A stretch of 64,000 nucleotides of DNA from the NCBI GenBank assembly GCA_947044405.1, contig CAMRHE010000168.1, forward strand, positions 248,501 to 312,500, read 5' to 3'. A model generated the notes under the pieces. The model worked only from the letters and a program-made list of their open reading frames with translations, was not told the DNA's origin and did not search any database. A program made the position numbers and the translations under genes. Each line of letters starts with the position of its first letter. Position 1 is the first letter of the stretch. This stretch comes from Leptodactylus fallax (Eukaryota; Chordata; Amphibia; Anura; Leptodactylidae). Shown here piece after piece: positions 35,541 through 45,900 of the stretch.

Positions 35541-35956
35541 GGTAGTAAATGGCCTTTTTAAAGGCTATTCCAACATTCGATTAGTTAAATGATAGACTCC
35601 CTTTAATACACTTTATTTTTTTACACTTTTTTTTTTTACTTTGTCTCTCTAGGAGACCTGAACCAGGGATGCTTTGGCTGGTTCAGTAGTATACACTGCA
35701 ATACACATGTGTATTGCAGTGTATACATGAAGTCAGCCTATGCAGACGCGATTATGGCAATACAGCAAAATTATATAGTTTTTGTTACACTTTAACACCT
35801 TAAAAAAAAAAAAAAAACTTATTCTGACATCTGTAACTTTTTTTTTTATATATTTTCTTATGTGGCTTCATAAGGCAAAATTTTTTTTTTTTTTTTTGGT
35901 TTATTTTTATATCTGATCTAGGGAAATTAAATGCTTTTAATATTTTATATAATATA
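35541..35956. other. AT-rich stretch with repeat scraps
   Basis: TTTTTAAAGGCTATTCC near 35557 resembles MITE termini seen elsewhere. T-runs dominate. Nothing else is supported. Confidence 0.35.
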
Positions 35957-36307
35957 TACAGTGGGGAAAATACTGTAAGTATTTGATACACTGGCGTCTT
36001 TGCATGTTTTCCCACCTACAAAGAATGGAGAGGTCTGTAATTTTTATTGTTGGTACACTTCAACTAGTAGAGACAGAATATAAAAAAAATTAAGAAAATC
36101 ACATTGCATGAACTTTAAATTCATTTTCATTTTATTGCATGAAATAAGTATTTGATCACCTACAAACCAGTAAGAATTCTGGCTGTCACAGACCTGTTAG
36201 TTTCTCCTACTCCGCACTCATTACCTGTATTAATGGCATCTGTTTGAACTCGTTATTTGTATAAAAAATACCTGCCACACACTCAATCACACTCCAACCT
36301 CTCCACC

Positions 36308-37242
36308 ATGGCCAAGGCCAAAGAGCTGTCTAAGGACACCAGGGATGAAATAGTAGACCTGCACAAGGCTGGGATGGACTACAGGACAATAGGCAAGAAG
36401 GCAACAACTGGCGCAATTATTAAAAATGGAAGAAACACAAGATGACTGGCAATCTTCCTTGGTCTGGGGTTCCATACAAGATCTCGCCTCATGGGGTAAG
36501 CATGATTCTGAGAAAGGTCAGGAATCAGCCCAGAACTACACGTGAGGATCTGGTCAATGACCTGAAGGGAGCTGGGACCATGGTCTCCAAGATTACCGTA
36601 AATAACACATTACACCATCATGGATTAAAATCCTGCAGGGCATGCAAGGTCCCTCTGCTCATGTATTGGCCCATTTGAATTTCGCCAATGACCATCTAGA
36701 TGATCAAGAGGAGGCATGGGAGAAGGTCATGTGGTCAGATGAGACCAAAATAGAACTTTTTGGTATCAACTCCACTCCGTGTTTGGAGAAAGAAGGGTGA
36801 GTACAACTCCAAGAACACCATTCCAACTGTGAAGCATGGGGGTGGAAACATCATACTTTGGGAGGCTTTTCTGCAAAGGGACCAGGACGGCTGCACCTTA
36901 TTGAAGGGAGGATGGATGGGGCCATTTATCGCAAGATTTTGGCCAACAACCTCCTTCCCTCAGTAACAGCATTGAAGGTGGGTCGTGTCTGGGTCTTCCA
37001 GCATGACAATGACCTGAAACACACAGACAGGGCAAGTAAGGAGTGGCTCCGTAACAAGCATTTCAAGGTTCTTGAGTGGCCTAGCTAATCTCCACGCCTG
37101 AACCCAATCAAAAATCTTTGAAGGGAGCAGAAACTCAATGTAGCCCAGCGACAGCCCCGAAACCTGAAAGATCTTGATGGAGGAGTGGGCCAAAATCCCT
37201 GCTGAAGTGTGTGCAAACTTGGTCAAGAACTACAGGAAACGT
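36308..37242 (+). pseudogene. Tc1 transposase (family E), catalytic Glu lost
   Basis: The start at 36308 gives [18 protein letters not shown], the typical N-terminus; the upstream ATG at 36257 is not conserved. A deletion removes part of the first DNA-binding helix region after RTIGKK. Frames then change near 36440, 36660 and 36850. Asp motifs are seen as [10 protein letters not shown] and [10 protein letters not shown]. The third motif reads SPRLNPIKNL, so the catalytic Glu has become Lys, with stops on both sides. The last residues (NYRKRL) abut the LTR insertion. Confidence 0.88.
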
Positions 37243-37245
37243 CTG

Positions 37246-37995
37246 TGTTAGGACCAGAGCTGGCGCCTCTGCAGTAGTGCTGTGAGGTGCCGCTCCAGTC
37301 CTCACATTTTCCGGCACGTTCGCTTTTCTAGGGGTTAACTTTCCTGCACTCACCTGTCTATTTAGCCTCCCTTCCGGCGCTCTGCTCTCGCTGGTTATTC
37401 ATTTCCCCTGGTTTTCAGCTCCTCCTGGTACTCTGTCCCGAACTTAGATCCTATCCTGCTGCCTCTTTGATTATTGCTCCCTCCGTTTGTGACCACGGCT
37501 TGCCTTCCAGACCATCTCTCCTTGAACGCTGATTCTGTACCTCGTAACCTCCTGAAATCGACCTGGCTTGTCCTGACTCTCTTCTTACATCTCTTCCTCT
37601 GGTACTACGAGCTTCTCCTGCTGCCGACTCAGACTAATCAACAATTCTACTGCACTGCTGCCACCTTCTGGAGAAAACCTGTTACTGCATCTTCTCCAGC
37701 TCTCCAGTATTCATCAGCCTACAACTTGCTCAGTTGAGTGGTTTTTGGATTCCGGGGCCCTTCTGTGACTTGTGGCGCACCGTGTGCTCTGCGCCCTTAG
37801 GACTGTTACGGTTCTGGCCAAAGGTAGCGACCAAGTCCAATTCCACCATCAGGAGCTCTGGCGAAGACCTCTGGAGGCTAGTTCCACTTCTGTTCAAGGA
37901 CGCTGGACGCTTGGCGCTGTTTTACCTTAGTGTACAGGGGCGGGCCTGGATTTCCCAAGACTAACTCTGTCCGGCACTGCGTTTGGTTCCTAACA
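37246..37995 (+). mobile_element. Solo LTR (750 bp) with exact 5-bp target duplication
   Basis: It starts TGTTAGGACC and ends GGTTCCTAACA, so the ends form the short TG...CA inverted repeat of an LTR. GTCTG occurs directly before (37241-37245) and after (37996-38000), a 5-bp duplication typical of Ty3/gypsy and many retroviral integrases. Removing it restores the Tc1 text (AAACGTCTG to TAATTGCAAAC). CT-rich with no coding content. Orientation is tentative. Confidence 0.88.
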
Positions 37996-38604
37996 GTCTG
38001 TAATTGCAAACAAAGATTTCTGTACCAAATATTAAGTTCTGTTTTTCTATTGTATCAAATACTTATTTCATGCAATAAAATGCAAACTAACTTAAAATTC
38101 ATACAATGTGATTTTCTGGATTTTTTTTTTTAGATTCTGCCTCTCACTGTTGATAAAAATTACAGACCTCTCCATTCTTTGTAGATGGGAAAACTTGCAA
38201 AATCGCCAGTGTATCAAATACTTAGTTTCCCCAGTTTGTTATTTTTAACCCCCCCCGGCGGATGTTGGGTGTTTAAAAGATGGCGGCCACTCGGGAGTCG
38301 TGTGGCTGCCATAGCCGCCGAGTCTCTGCTTAGCAGGAGACCCGGCGCTAATGCCTGCAATCGCTGCCTGCCATTTTGCAAGCTTTTTTGCAAGGCTAGC
38401 GTCCCATTGCTATGACAGCCGGAAGCCTTCTGAAGGCTCCCAGGCCTACTCGAAGTAGCCTGCAATAGAAATGCCGTTTTCTAGCAGTGCATTGCCATGC
38501 ATTAGCATTGTAATGCATTGCATTAGTGAGCAGACCCCCTGGGGTTCAAGATCCCTAGGGGGTCTAATAAATGCAAAAAAATTTTAAAAAAAATACACTA
38601 CCAT

Positions 38605-39515
38605 TGTTTTGCCAAGAGGAAAAAGATTCTTTGGATTCCGTGTAATAGAATAAAGTTATAGAATAAAACACTAGACTATCAACAATAGCTTAACATTTTA
38701 TTAAGAAGAGTATAAGAAGATAGCAAAAGGTCTTATAACAAGGAAAAGTATAACAGATATTAGAAGGTATATCAAATCAACCCTTGCAATAAAGCAAGTT
38801 ATAATCACATATCAAAATCAATCAAACTGTGATATAATTAAATCAACACTTCCAATACTTAAAAGTGTCAGAAAGTATACAAATCAACCCTTGCAATGAA
38901 GCAAGGTATAATCAAATATCAAAGTCAATCAAACTGTGATATAATCAAAACTTACAACACTGCCAAGCTTCATTGATGAATTCCGATAAGGGTATCTGCA
39001 GGAAGTATCACCCAGCCATGTGACAGGTCTCATGCAGCATCAGGCGTCCCCAATGATCTGCTATCAAGATTGCAACATACTGCTGGGGGATGTTTCCCAT
39101 CTTATATACCCTTTGTGTGCGTCATAGAGTGGGCGGTTACAGAAGTGATACACCTCTGTAAGGCCTTACTCGTCTCCAAGCTCATATTCATGTGAAAGGG
39201 GCCAATTTCCACTTGAATATGTCTCGTGACACATACGCTTCAAACAGAGTTGCCCCTTTGATCTGGTTTGTTTGGACATGTAAATATCACCTTAAACAGA
39301 GTCTTTGATCTAGTTTGTATGGACATGTAAATATCACCTTAAACAGAGTCTTTGATCTAGTTTGAATGGACATGTAAATATCAGAACATGTCAACTTGAT
39401 AGAGTGTGTAGACATTACTTTATACTGGGTTGAAATTAAGGTTACTATGAGCTGGCTATTTTAAACATCTTGTCATGGGCAGCCATTTTATCAAGGGCAG
39501 CTATTTTTCATTACA
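38605..39515 (-). mobile_element. Retroviral-type solo LTR (911 bp) with exact 6-bp target duplication
   Basis: It reads TGTTTTGCC...CATTACA on the plus strand, so it has TG...CA ends. TACCAT occurs at both sides (38599-38604 and 39516-39521). On the minus strand there is a TATA box (39108-39101), then a region with two tandem copies of a block containing CAATCAAACTGTGATATAAT, then AATAAA (38702-38697) followed by T/G-rich text, in U3-R-U5 order. Six-base duplications are seen for some endogenous retroviruses. No internal coding region remains. Confidence 0.85.
39101..39108 (-). promoter_or_regulatory. TATA box of the solo LTR
   Basis: TATATAAG on the minus strand, preceded by GC-containing text, about 400 bp before the LTR polyadenylation signal. 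Confidence 0.65.
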
Positions 39516-39670
39516 TACCATTCAAAAGTTTGGGGTCAGACAATTTTGTGTTTTCCATGAAAACTCACACTTTTATTTATCAAATGATTTGCAAAATGAA
39601 TAGAAAATATAGTCAAGACATTGACAAGGTTAGAAATAATGATTTTTATTTGAAGTAATGATTTTCTCCT

Positions 39671-40710
39671 TCAAACTTTGCTTTCGTCAAAGAATGCTCC
39701 ATTTGCAGCAATAACAGCATTGCAGACCTTTGGCATTGTAGCTGTTAATTTGCTGAGGTAATCTGGAGAAATTTCACCCCATGCTTCCAGAAGCCTCTCC
39801 CACAAGTTGGATTGGCTTGATGGGCACTTTTTGCGTACCATACGGTCAAGCTGCTCCCACAACAGCTCAATGGGGTTGAGATCTGGTGACTGCGCTGGCC
39901 ACTCTAGTACAGATAGAATACCAGCTGCCTGCTTCTTCCCTAAATAGTTCTTGCATAATTTGGAGGTGTGCTTTGGGTCATTGTCCTGTTGTAGGATGAA
40001 ATTGGCTCCAATCAAGCACTGTCCACAGGGTATGCCATGGCGTTGCAAAATAGTGATAGCCTTCCTTATTCAAAATCCCTTTTACCTTGTACAAATCTCC
40101 CACTTTACCAGCACCAAAGCAACCCCAGACCATCACATTACCTCCACCATGCTTGACAGATGGCGTCTTCCAGCATCTTTTCAGTTGTTCTGCGTCCTGC
40201 GTCTCACAAATGTTCTTCTGTGTGATCCAAACACCTCAAACTTCGATTCGTCTGTCCATAACACTTTTTTCCAATCTTCCTCTGCCCAATGTCTGTGTTC
40301 TTTTGCCCATATTAATCTTTTCCTTTTATTAGCCAGTCTCAGATATGGGTTTTTCTTGGCCACTCTGCCCTGAAGACGAGCATCCCTGAGTTGCCTCTTC
40401 ACTGTAGACGTTGACACTGGCATTTTGCGGGTACTATTTAATGAAGCTGGTAGTTGAGGACCTGTGAGGCGTCGATTTCTCAAACTAGAGACTCTAATGT
40501 ACTTGTCTTGTTGCTCAGTTGTGCAGCGGGGCCTCCCACTTCTCTTTCTACTCTGATTAGAGCCTGTTTATGCTGTCCTCTGAAGGGAGTAGTACACACT
40601 GTTATAGGAAATCTTCAGTTTCTTGGCAATTTCTCTCATGGAATATCCTTCATTTCTAAGAACAAGAATAGACTGTTGAGTTTCACATGAAAGTTCTCTT
40701 TTCTGGACAT
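39671..40710 (-). pseudogene. Tc1 transposase (family F)
   Basis: The start at 40710 gives a short Met-Ser-Arg-Lys opening followed by ENFHVK-like text after frame repair. The frame is broken between 40680 and 40490, clean at 40483-40181, broken again at about 40180-40050, and clean at 40048-39671. Motifs present: LWTDESKFEVFG (Asp), [13 protein letters not shown] (Asp), [15 protein letters not shown] (Glu), then the end FDESKV. The catalytic triad survives, but at least two frameshifts inactivate it. Confidence 0.87.
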
Positions 40711-41197
40711 TTTGAGAGTTTAATCGAACCAACAAATGTAATGCTCCAGATTCTCAACTAGCTCAAAGGAAGGTCAGTTTTATAGCTTCTCTATCCAGCA
40801 AAACTGTTTTCAGCTGTGCTAACATACTTGCACAAGGGTTTTCAAGTGTTTTCTAAACATCCATTAGCCTTCTTACACAGTTAGCAAACACAGTGTACCA
40901 TTAGAACACTGGAGTGATGGTTGCTGGAAATGGGCCTCTATACACCTATGTAGATATTGCATTAAAAATCAGATGTTTGCAGCTAGAATAGTCATTTACC
41001 ACATTAACAATGTATAGAGTGTATTTCTGAATCATTTAATGTTATCTTCATTGAAAAAAACTGTGCTTTTCTTTCAAAAATAATGAAATTTCTAAGTGAC
41101 CCTAAACTTTTGAACGGTAGTGTATATAAAAAATAAAAAAATATTAAAAGTTCAAATCACCCCCCTTTCCCTAGAACACATATAAAAGTACTTGGCA

Positions 41198-41247
<50 letters not shown>

Positions 41248-41516
41248 CGGGGGGGGGCGGCCCCCCCCCCCCCCGCCCCCCCCCCCCGCGGCGGCGGGCG
41301 GGGGCCGCCGGCGGGGGGCCCCCGCGGCGCCCCCCCCCCCCCCGGGGCCGCGCCCCCCGCCCGGCCGGCGCCGCCGGGGGGGGGGGGGGGGGGGGGGCGG
41401 GGGGGCGCCGCCGCCCCCCCCCCCCCCCGCCGGCGCGCCGCCGCCCCGCGGCGCGGGGGGGGGGGGGGGGGGGGGGGGGGGGCGGCGGGGGGGGGGCGGG
41501 CCCCCCCCCCGCCGGC

Positions 41517-41563
<47 letters not shown>
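41198..41563. other. 366-bp tract of only G and C
   Basis: No A or T occurs. It opens with about 48 G, passes through short mixed G/C blocks, and closes with about 44 C. It interrupts MITE text between TATAAAAGTA and AAATACTGTGAAAC, which are adjacent in copy 1 (near 3215). Long poly-proline and poly-glycine frames here are meaningless. Probably an assembly or base-calling artefact, though a true expansion is not excluded. Confidence 0.7.
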
Positions 41564-41565
<2 letters not shown>

Positions 41566-41761
41566 ATACTGTGAAACACATACACATTAGGTATCCCTGT
41601 GTTCAAAAACGCCCGATCTATAAATCTATAAAAATATTTTTCCCGTATGGTAAACACTATAGCGGGGAAAAATCAAAAGTGCCAAACCGCCGTTTTTTCA
41701 CTGTTTTGCCTAAAAATTTGGATAAGAAGTGATCAAAGCAATAGCAATTCTCCAAAATGGT

Positions 41762-41812
41762 TCATTTTTAATTCTTCAGGTCTAATAATTCAGATAATTT
41801 TGAACGGTAGTG
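41762..41812. other. Tc1-end relic with 34 bp of filler matching 12124-12157
   Basis: Copy 1 of the MITE reads AAAATGG then TATAACTAAAAAG here. Copy 2 has an extra block between these: 34 bp identical to the L1 fragment at 12124-12157, then TTTTGAACGGTAGTG, the end of Tc1 family F, then TA. Confidence 0.7.
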
Positions 41813-41968
41813 TATAACTAAAAAGTACACCTGGTCCCGCAAAGACGCCCTATGCATCCCAGTACACGGAAGAATAAAAAAGTTACGGGTGTCAGAATCT
41901 GGTGACTTTTAGAAAATATATTTTTTTTGCACGAAAATCGAAAAATTCCTCCGACAGGAAGGGGTTAA

Positions 41969-42466
41969 TCACTTTCCCTGGGCCTCTACTTATTATACTC
42001 TGGGGTCTGAGGAGACCCCAAAGTATAATAATAGCACCGGCTCTAGGGGGGCTCTTGGGAGCTCATAGTACTCTTTGGGGGCTACTGTGGAGAGCATAAT
42101 GCTGTGTGTGGGCCGCTGTGGAGCGCATAATGCTGTGTGGGGGCTGCTGCATAGTGCATAATGCTGTGTGGGGGCCACTGTGAAGCACATAATGCTGTGT
42201 TGGGGCCACTGTGCAGCACATAATGCTGTGTGGGGGCCGCTGTGGAGCACACAATGCTGTCCCAGTATTGTTTACATGTCGGTGCTGTGCTGCTCACTCA
42301 CAGTATTCTTGATAACTGCAGTTATAGGTACTAAAGCTGTATCCCTTTCAAGTATCAGAGTTATCGCTGCAGCACCCATAACCGCCACTATCAAGAATTC
42401 GCTCTATGGAGGGGGCCCTGGACAAAAGTTTGCACCCGGGCCCAGAAGACTTTAGTTACGCCACTG
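41969..42466. mobile_element. MITE of the TAGTTACGCCACTG family with minisatellite
   Basis: It contains a palindromic motif (TTATACTCTGGGGTCT...AGACCCC), six to seven minisatellite units (GTGGAGCGCATAATGCTGTG) at 42085-42255, and ends TAGTTACGCCACTG at 42466. The left limit coincides with the TTAA of the preceding MITE. Confidence 0.65.
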
Positions 42467-42556
42467 TGTGATGACATACATATCCCGTCAAGAAATAAGA
42501 TTCCTTCTTGTCTACTGTAAATATGCTTATTGTTTGGCCTTAACAGTGTACAGTTA

Positions 42557-42819
42557 AGGCTAGGTTCACACCTGAACTACATTTTGTTCGGGGTTTCAGT
42601 CTCCGTATCCGCTTGAAAAATGCGGAGAGAAAAGTCCTGCAAGCAGGGCTTTTCTCTACGCATTTTTCGGTTGGAAACCTGGTGGACCCCATTATAGTCT
42701 ATGGGGTCGACGGGTTTCAGTGGGTAATCGCTTTTAAGTGGATTTGGGTTTCCGTTTTTCGGGTCCCCAAGCGGGCCCGAAGAACAGAAACCCAAGCACA
42801 GATGTGAATCTAGCATTAA
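42557..42819. mobile_element. MITE with AAGGCTAGGTTCACAC ends
   Basis: The ends TAAGGCTAGGTTCACACCTG and CAGATGTGAATCTAGCATT are inverted. The body repeats GGTTTCAG-type text and includes GACCCCATTATAGTCTATGG, a phrase common in such amphibian MITEs. 263 bp, no coding content. Confidence 0.75.
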
Positions 42820-43394
42820 TTGAGCAGTTTCAATTTTCTCAATGTCTCCTTTCTCAGCAGTTAAACCTCAACATTAATAGGATGTGCTAAATTTTCAGAG
42901 TTTCATAAAAGCTTTCATGTACACATCTATGGACTTCGTTACTTTTATACCTAGACTTGCTGGATGTAATGCAAAGTCTTAATTTAGTTGCAAATTAACG
43001 CTATATATCTGTTTAGTAGAGAACTACAGAAATGGCTTTGCTGTTAAGTCATGTTTACTTAGACATGATAAAAATGCCAACGGAACATTAACCCTTCTTA
43101 TAAAATCTCATGTAAATGGCAAAATGATAAGCCTCATAGTGAAAACTCCACACAGTTCATGAACTTGAGTGGTGTAGAATGTGTTTCTTAGTCTGCATAT
43201 CCAGAATATGCCACCCAGAATATGCAGTGGCTATTCACTGTTGCTTGTGGTAAGCAGGACAGTCACAACACACAATGACTGTTTCTACACTGTATTAACA
43301 GTTAGCATTAAAGGGGTTGCACAAGATTACAACACCTGTCTGCAGGTTGTGTGATATATCATCTTAACCCCATTTACTTTAACAGAGCCAGGCT
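42820..43394. other. Unrecognised stretch
   Basis: AT-rich text. TTAAAGGGGTTGCACAAG at about 43309 resembles an isolated TTAA-MITE end. Confidence 0.35.
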
Positions 43395-43706
43395 AAGTGG
43401 CTAAGGCTAAAGTGCTATGGAAAAGACCGCTTTGGAAATGCATTGCGTTTTTTTCCATAGAGCTTTTCACAGAATGTCTGTAGAATTTTTCTCTGCGCAT
43501 TTTCTGCTTCTATTATACCTATATGGACAACACCAGCATTTCGGTAGGTATAATTGACATGCCGCGGTTTACAAAAACTCGACAGCATTTCCGATGTGGA
43601 TATGTTTCTGCAATGTGTGGATGGGATTAGCCAGAATCTCATCCACTTTGCAGGTACTGCTAAACTGCCGCCTTTACAATACGTGGAGTCCTGGCCCTAA
43701 GCTACA
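43395..43706. mobile_element. hAT-like MITE (GGCCCCATGT family) copy 4, diverged
   Basis: It is recognised from GCTTCTATTATACCTATATG, TAATTGACATGCCGCGG and the end GGAGTCCTGGCCC. The left end is weak. Confidence 0.6.
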
Positions 43707-44514
43707 ATCAAAGGCAAACCCCATATGCAGATATAGTGGTGCTTTTAGAAGAAAGCAGCATACTTTTCTAATTTTTGTTAGCACCAGCACAGGACAGATT
43801 GGAGGGAAATGGCAGACAAATTAAGTTAAGCATAAGACACAAGACCATGTGGGTGATGCATAAAGACCGACATATTGTATTATGATCTTTGTTTCCCGTG
43901 CATGATGTACATGTACATCATAATATTTGGTTGTGTAAGAAGTAAGCATAGGAGCTGAGCCTACTCCACATACAGCAGGTGCCTGCTCTATTATACAGCT
44001 GATATCTGCCAGCAGCTTCGTTACAGCATTTGAGCAGGAAGACAGAGGGAAGGGCGAGTTCTTGATCCTCAAATGCTCCTTTTGGGGTGCTGATCGGTTG
44101 CCAGGGACCTAGTGAAAGCTTCCAGGCCTGCCACCTGGTGCACACATAACCATTACATGGACAATACACTGCACTGCATAAGTATTACAGTATATTGTCT
44201 AAGCAATTGAATGATCACATTGTAGTCCTGCTCATTAGTAGTACTCATAGCGCTACTACCTCTCTGACTTAAAGCTGCACAGGATTATAATGGCAACAGT
44301 TTAAAGAAAATTTGGGGTTGAAGCACAATAAAAACTTATGATTACTATGCTTGCATTGCTTTTCTTCCAACCCTCATGAAAACATGGCCTGATAAGTTTT
44401 ATAAAAGTTTTATAAATATACATTTCTCACAACATATATCAATGTTTTTGTGTTTATTTTAACATTTCCGTGGATTGACTGAGGCCTGAGGTTGAAAAGT
44501 TTTAGAAGCCTTGC
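43707..44514. other. Unrecognised stretch
   Basis: No supported gene. Open frames on the minus strand at 43821-44169 overlap each other and show no domain. Confidence 0.35.
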
Positions 44515-44780
44515 TCTAGGGGACTACAAATAAAGTAAAAACATTTTAAGTTTAAAAAAATATATAAAAAAACAGATATCAAATGTCTAAATCTTCAGTT
44601 TTCCCACTCTCTCATATAAATAAAATATTTGGTATTGCTGCGTTTGAAAATGTCCAAACTGTTAAAATATCATATTTACCCTACCCAGTGAACGCCATAA
44701 AAAGCACTTTTGGTCACCCTAAAAAATTGAGTGATCATAAAATCATACATACCCCAAAATATAAATGAAGACTTGTTCCA
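44515..44780. repeat. Inner fragment of a TTAA-type MITE
   Basis: AAATAAAGTAAAAACATTTT and GGTATTGCTGCGTTTG resemble the AT-rich half of the CCCCTTAAGG elements. No ends remain. Confidence 0.45.
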
Positions 44781-45264
44781 TAAAAAAACAAACCCTTCCG
44801 CAACTGGTTCAGAGCATGTCTAAAATGGCAGGCCCTGTGGAGTTTTCCTGGTATACAGTGGTTAGTACCTACCAAAAGTGGTCCAAGAAATGACAACTGG
44901 CAAACGGGGAATGGGTAAGGAGCATCCAAGTCTAATTGATGAATGTGGGAAATGATGGCTAGCCTAAAAAATAGCAACTGTAGCTCTAATTAGTGAAAGG
45001 GTGTTTATGAAAGAAAAAGTGAAAACATACAGTGCATCACAGCTGACTGCATAATTGCCAGAGTGCTCATGTTGGCCTCTATTTAATACAGAAAGCTCCT
45101 ACATTGGACACATGAGCATCAGACCTCGACCATAGACCATGGAAGAAGTTGGTCATTAGAGATGGGCGAACCTCTCAAGATTTGTTTTGGGTTTGGGTGG
45201 CTCGGGTCCAAGACTTGTTTTGGGTCGAACAAGTTTAGTATGAACCACACCTTAAAATAGCTTA
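44781..45264. other. Unrecognised, with a short MITE end
   Basis: TTAGAGATGGGCGAACCTC at 45156-45174 looks like one terminus of a common amphibian MITE. Its partner is not found. Confidence 0.4.
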
Positions 45265-45596
45265 AGGCTGAAGCCCCACATGGCGGAAACCCTGTGGTTT
45301 GGCCGTGACGTTTTACAGTCCCATCCACACATTGCAGAAAACCACCCGCAGAGGAAATGCTGCAATTTCCAAAAATGCAACGTTTCCGCTGCAGGTATTT
45401 TTCTGCAATTGCGCATGTTAATTATGCCAACAGAAACGCTGGCAGCTTCCATACAGGTATAATTGAAACAAAGTCTGCAGTGGAAAACTCTGCAGACTTT
45501 CTGTGAAAAGCGTTGCGGGAAAAACTGCGATGCGCTTCCGACGCAGTTTTTCCCGCAGCGCTTTTTTGCTGTGGTCCACTACATGAGGCCTTATCC
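45265..45596. mobile_element. hAT-like MITE (GGCCCCATGT family) copy 5
   Basis: The ends are AAGGCTGAAGCCCCACATGG and CTACATGAGGCCTTATCC. The body has ATCCACACATTGCAGAAAA and GCTTTTTTGCTGTGG. Confidence 0.75.
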
Positions 45597-45900
45597 TAAA
45601 ACACTGTCTCCTCAGTGACATCATTCACCCTGGGTCACCGCTGAGGCCTGTGATTGGGCTTGAGCGGTGGCATGGGCACACCGAGCGCCATAACATCATA
45701 ACATTTGGCATGCCCATGTGACTCCTGAAGGCCCAATCACAGGACTCAGTGATGACCCCAGCAACATGACGTCACCAGGAGAGCACCATGAGGACCCCCA
45801 AAAGAGGTAAGGGAAGGTGTGTATGAATATTTTTTTTTTTCTTTGTCACATCCCCTGGGCCTCCACCTATTATTTCAGCAGTATAATGCACCCCCCCCCC
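45597..45900. repeat. Remnant of the TAGTTACGCCACTG MITE body
   Basis: GACGTCACCAGGAG, CCCTGGGCCTCCACC and AGTATAATGCA resemble the inner parts of 10190-11148 and 41969-42466. Confidence 0.45.

Larger units (their letters stand above)
35959..38236 (+). mobile_element. Tc1-type transposon, family E, split by a solo LTR
   Basis: The left end CAGTGGGGAAAATACTG at 35959 follows TA. The right end decays around TTTCCCCAGT at about 38236. Inverted repeats near 36000-36120 and 38100-38220 share AAAGAATGGAGAGG and GTATTTGAT-type text. A 750-bp solo LTR with exact target duplication sits at 37246-37995. Excluding it, the length is about 1.5 kb. Confidence 0.88.
38596..41122 (-). mobile_element. Tc1-type transposon, family F, split by a solo LTR
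   Basis: The termini CACTACCATT (38596) and AACGGTAGTG (41122) are flanked by TA (38594-38595, 41123-41124). The inner terminus CAAAAGTTTGGGGTCAGAC continues at 39523 after the LTR. Transposase is on the minus strand. Without the LTR and its duplication it is about 1.6 kb. Confidence 0.92.
38249..41964. mobile_element. TTAA-target MITE family 1, copy 2, with several insertions
   Basis: TTAA flanks lie at 38245-38248 and 41965-41968. The body matches 2664-3918 (GGGTGTTTAAAAGATGGCGG, AAATCACCCCCCTTTCC, GAAACACATACACATTAG). Relative to copy 1, about 28 bp are missing near the left end. Three insertions are present: a Tc1 (38596-41122), a G/C-only tract (41198-41563) and a Tc1-end relic with foreign filler (about 41762-41812). 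Confidence 0.88.

Noticed and set aside
38755..38960. CRISPR-like repeated blocks within the solo LTR
   Set aside because: There are only two long copies with no regular spacers, in a vertebrate retroelement context.
39951..40373. Plus-strand 140-residue frame
   Set aside because: It is a shadow of the Tc1 family F transposase on the minus strand.
41152..41657. Long Gly/Pro/Arg-rich open frames on both strands
   Set aside because: They exist only because the tract has no A or T, so stop codons cannot occur.
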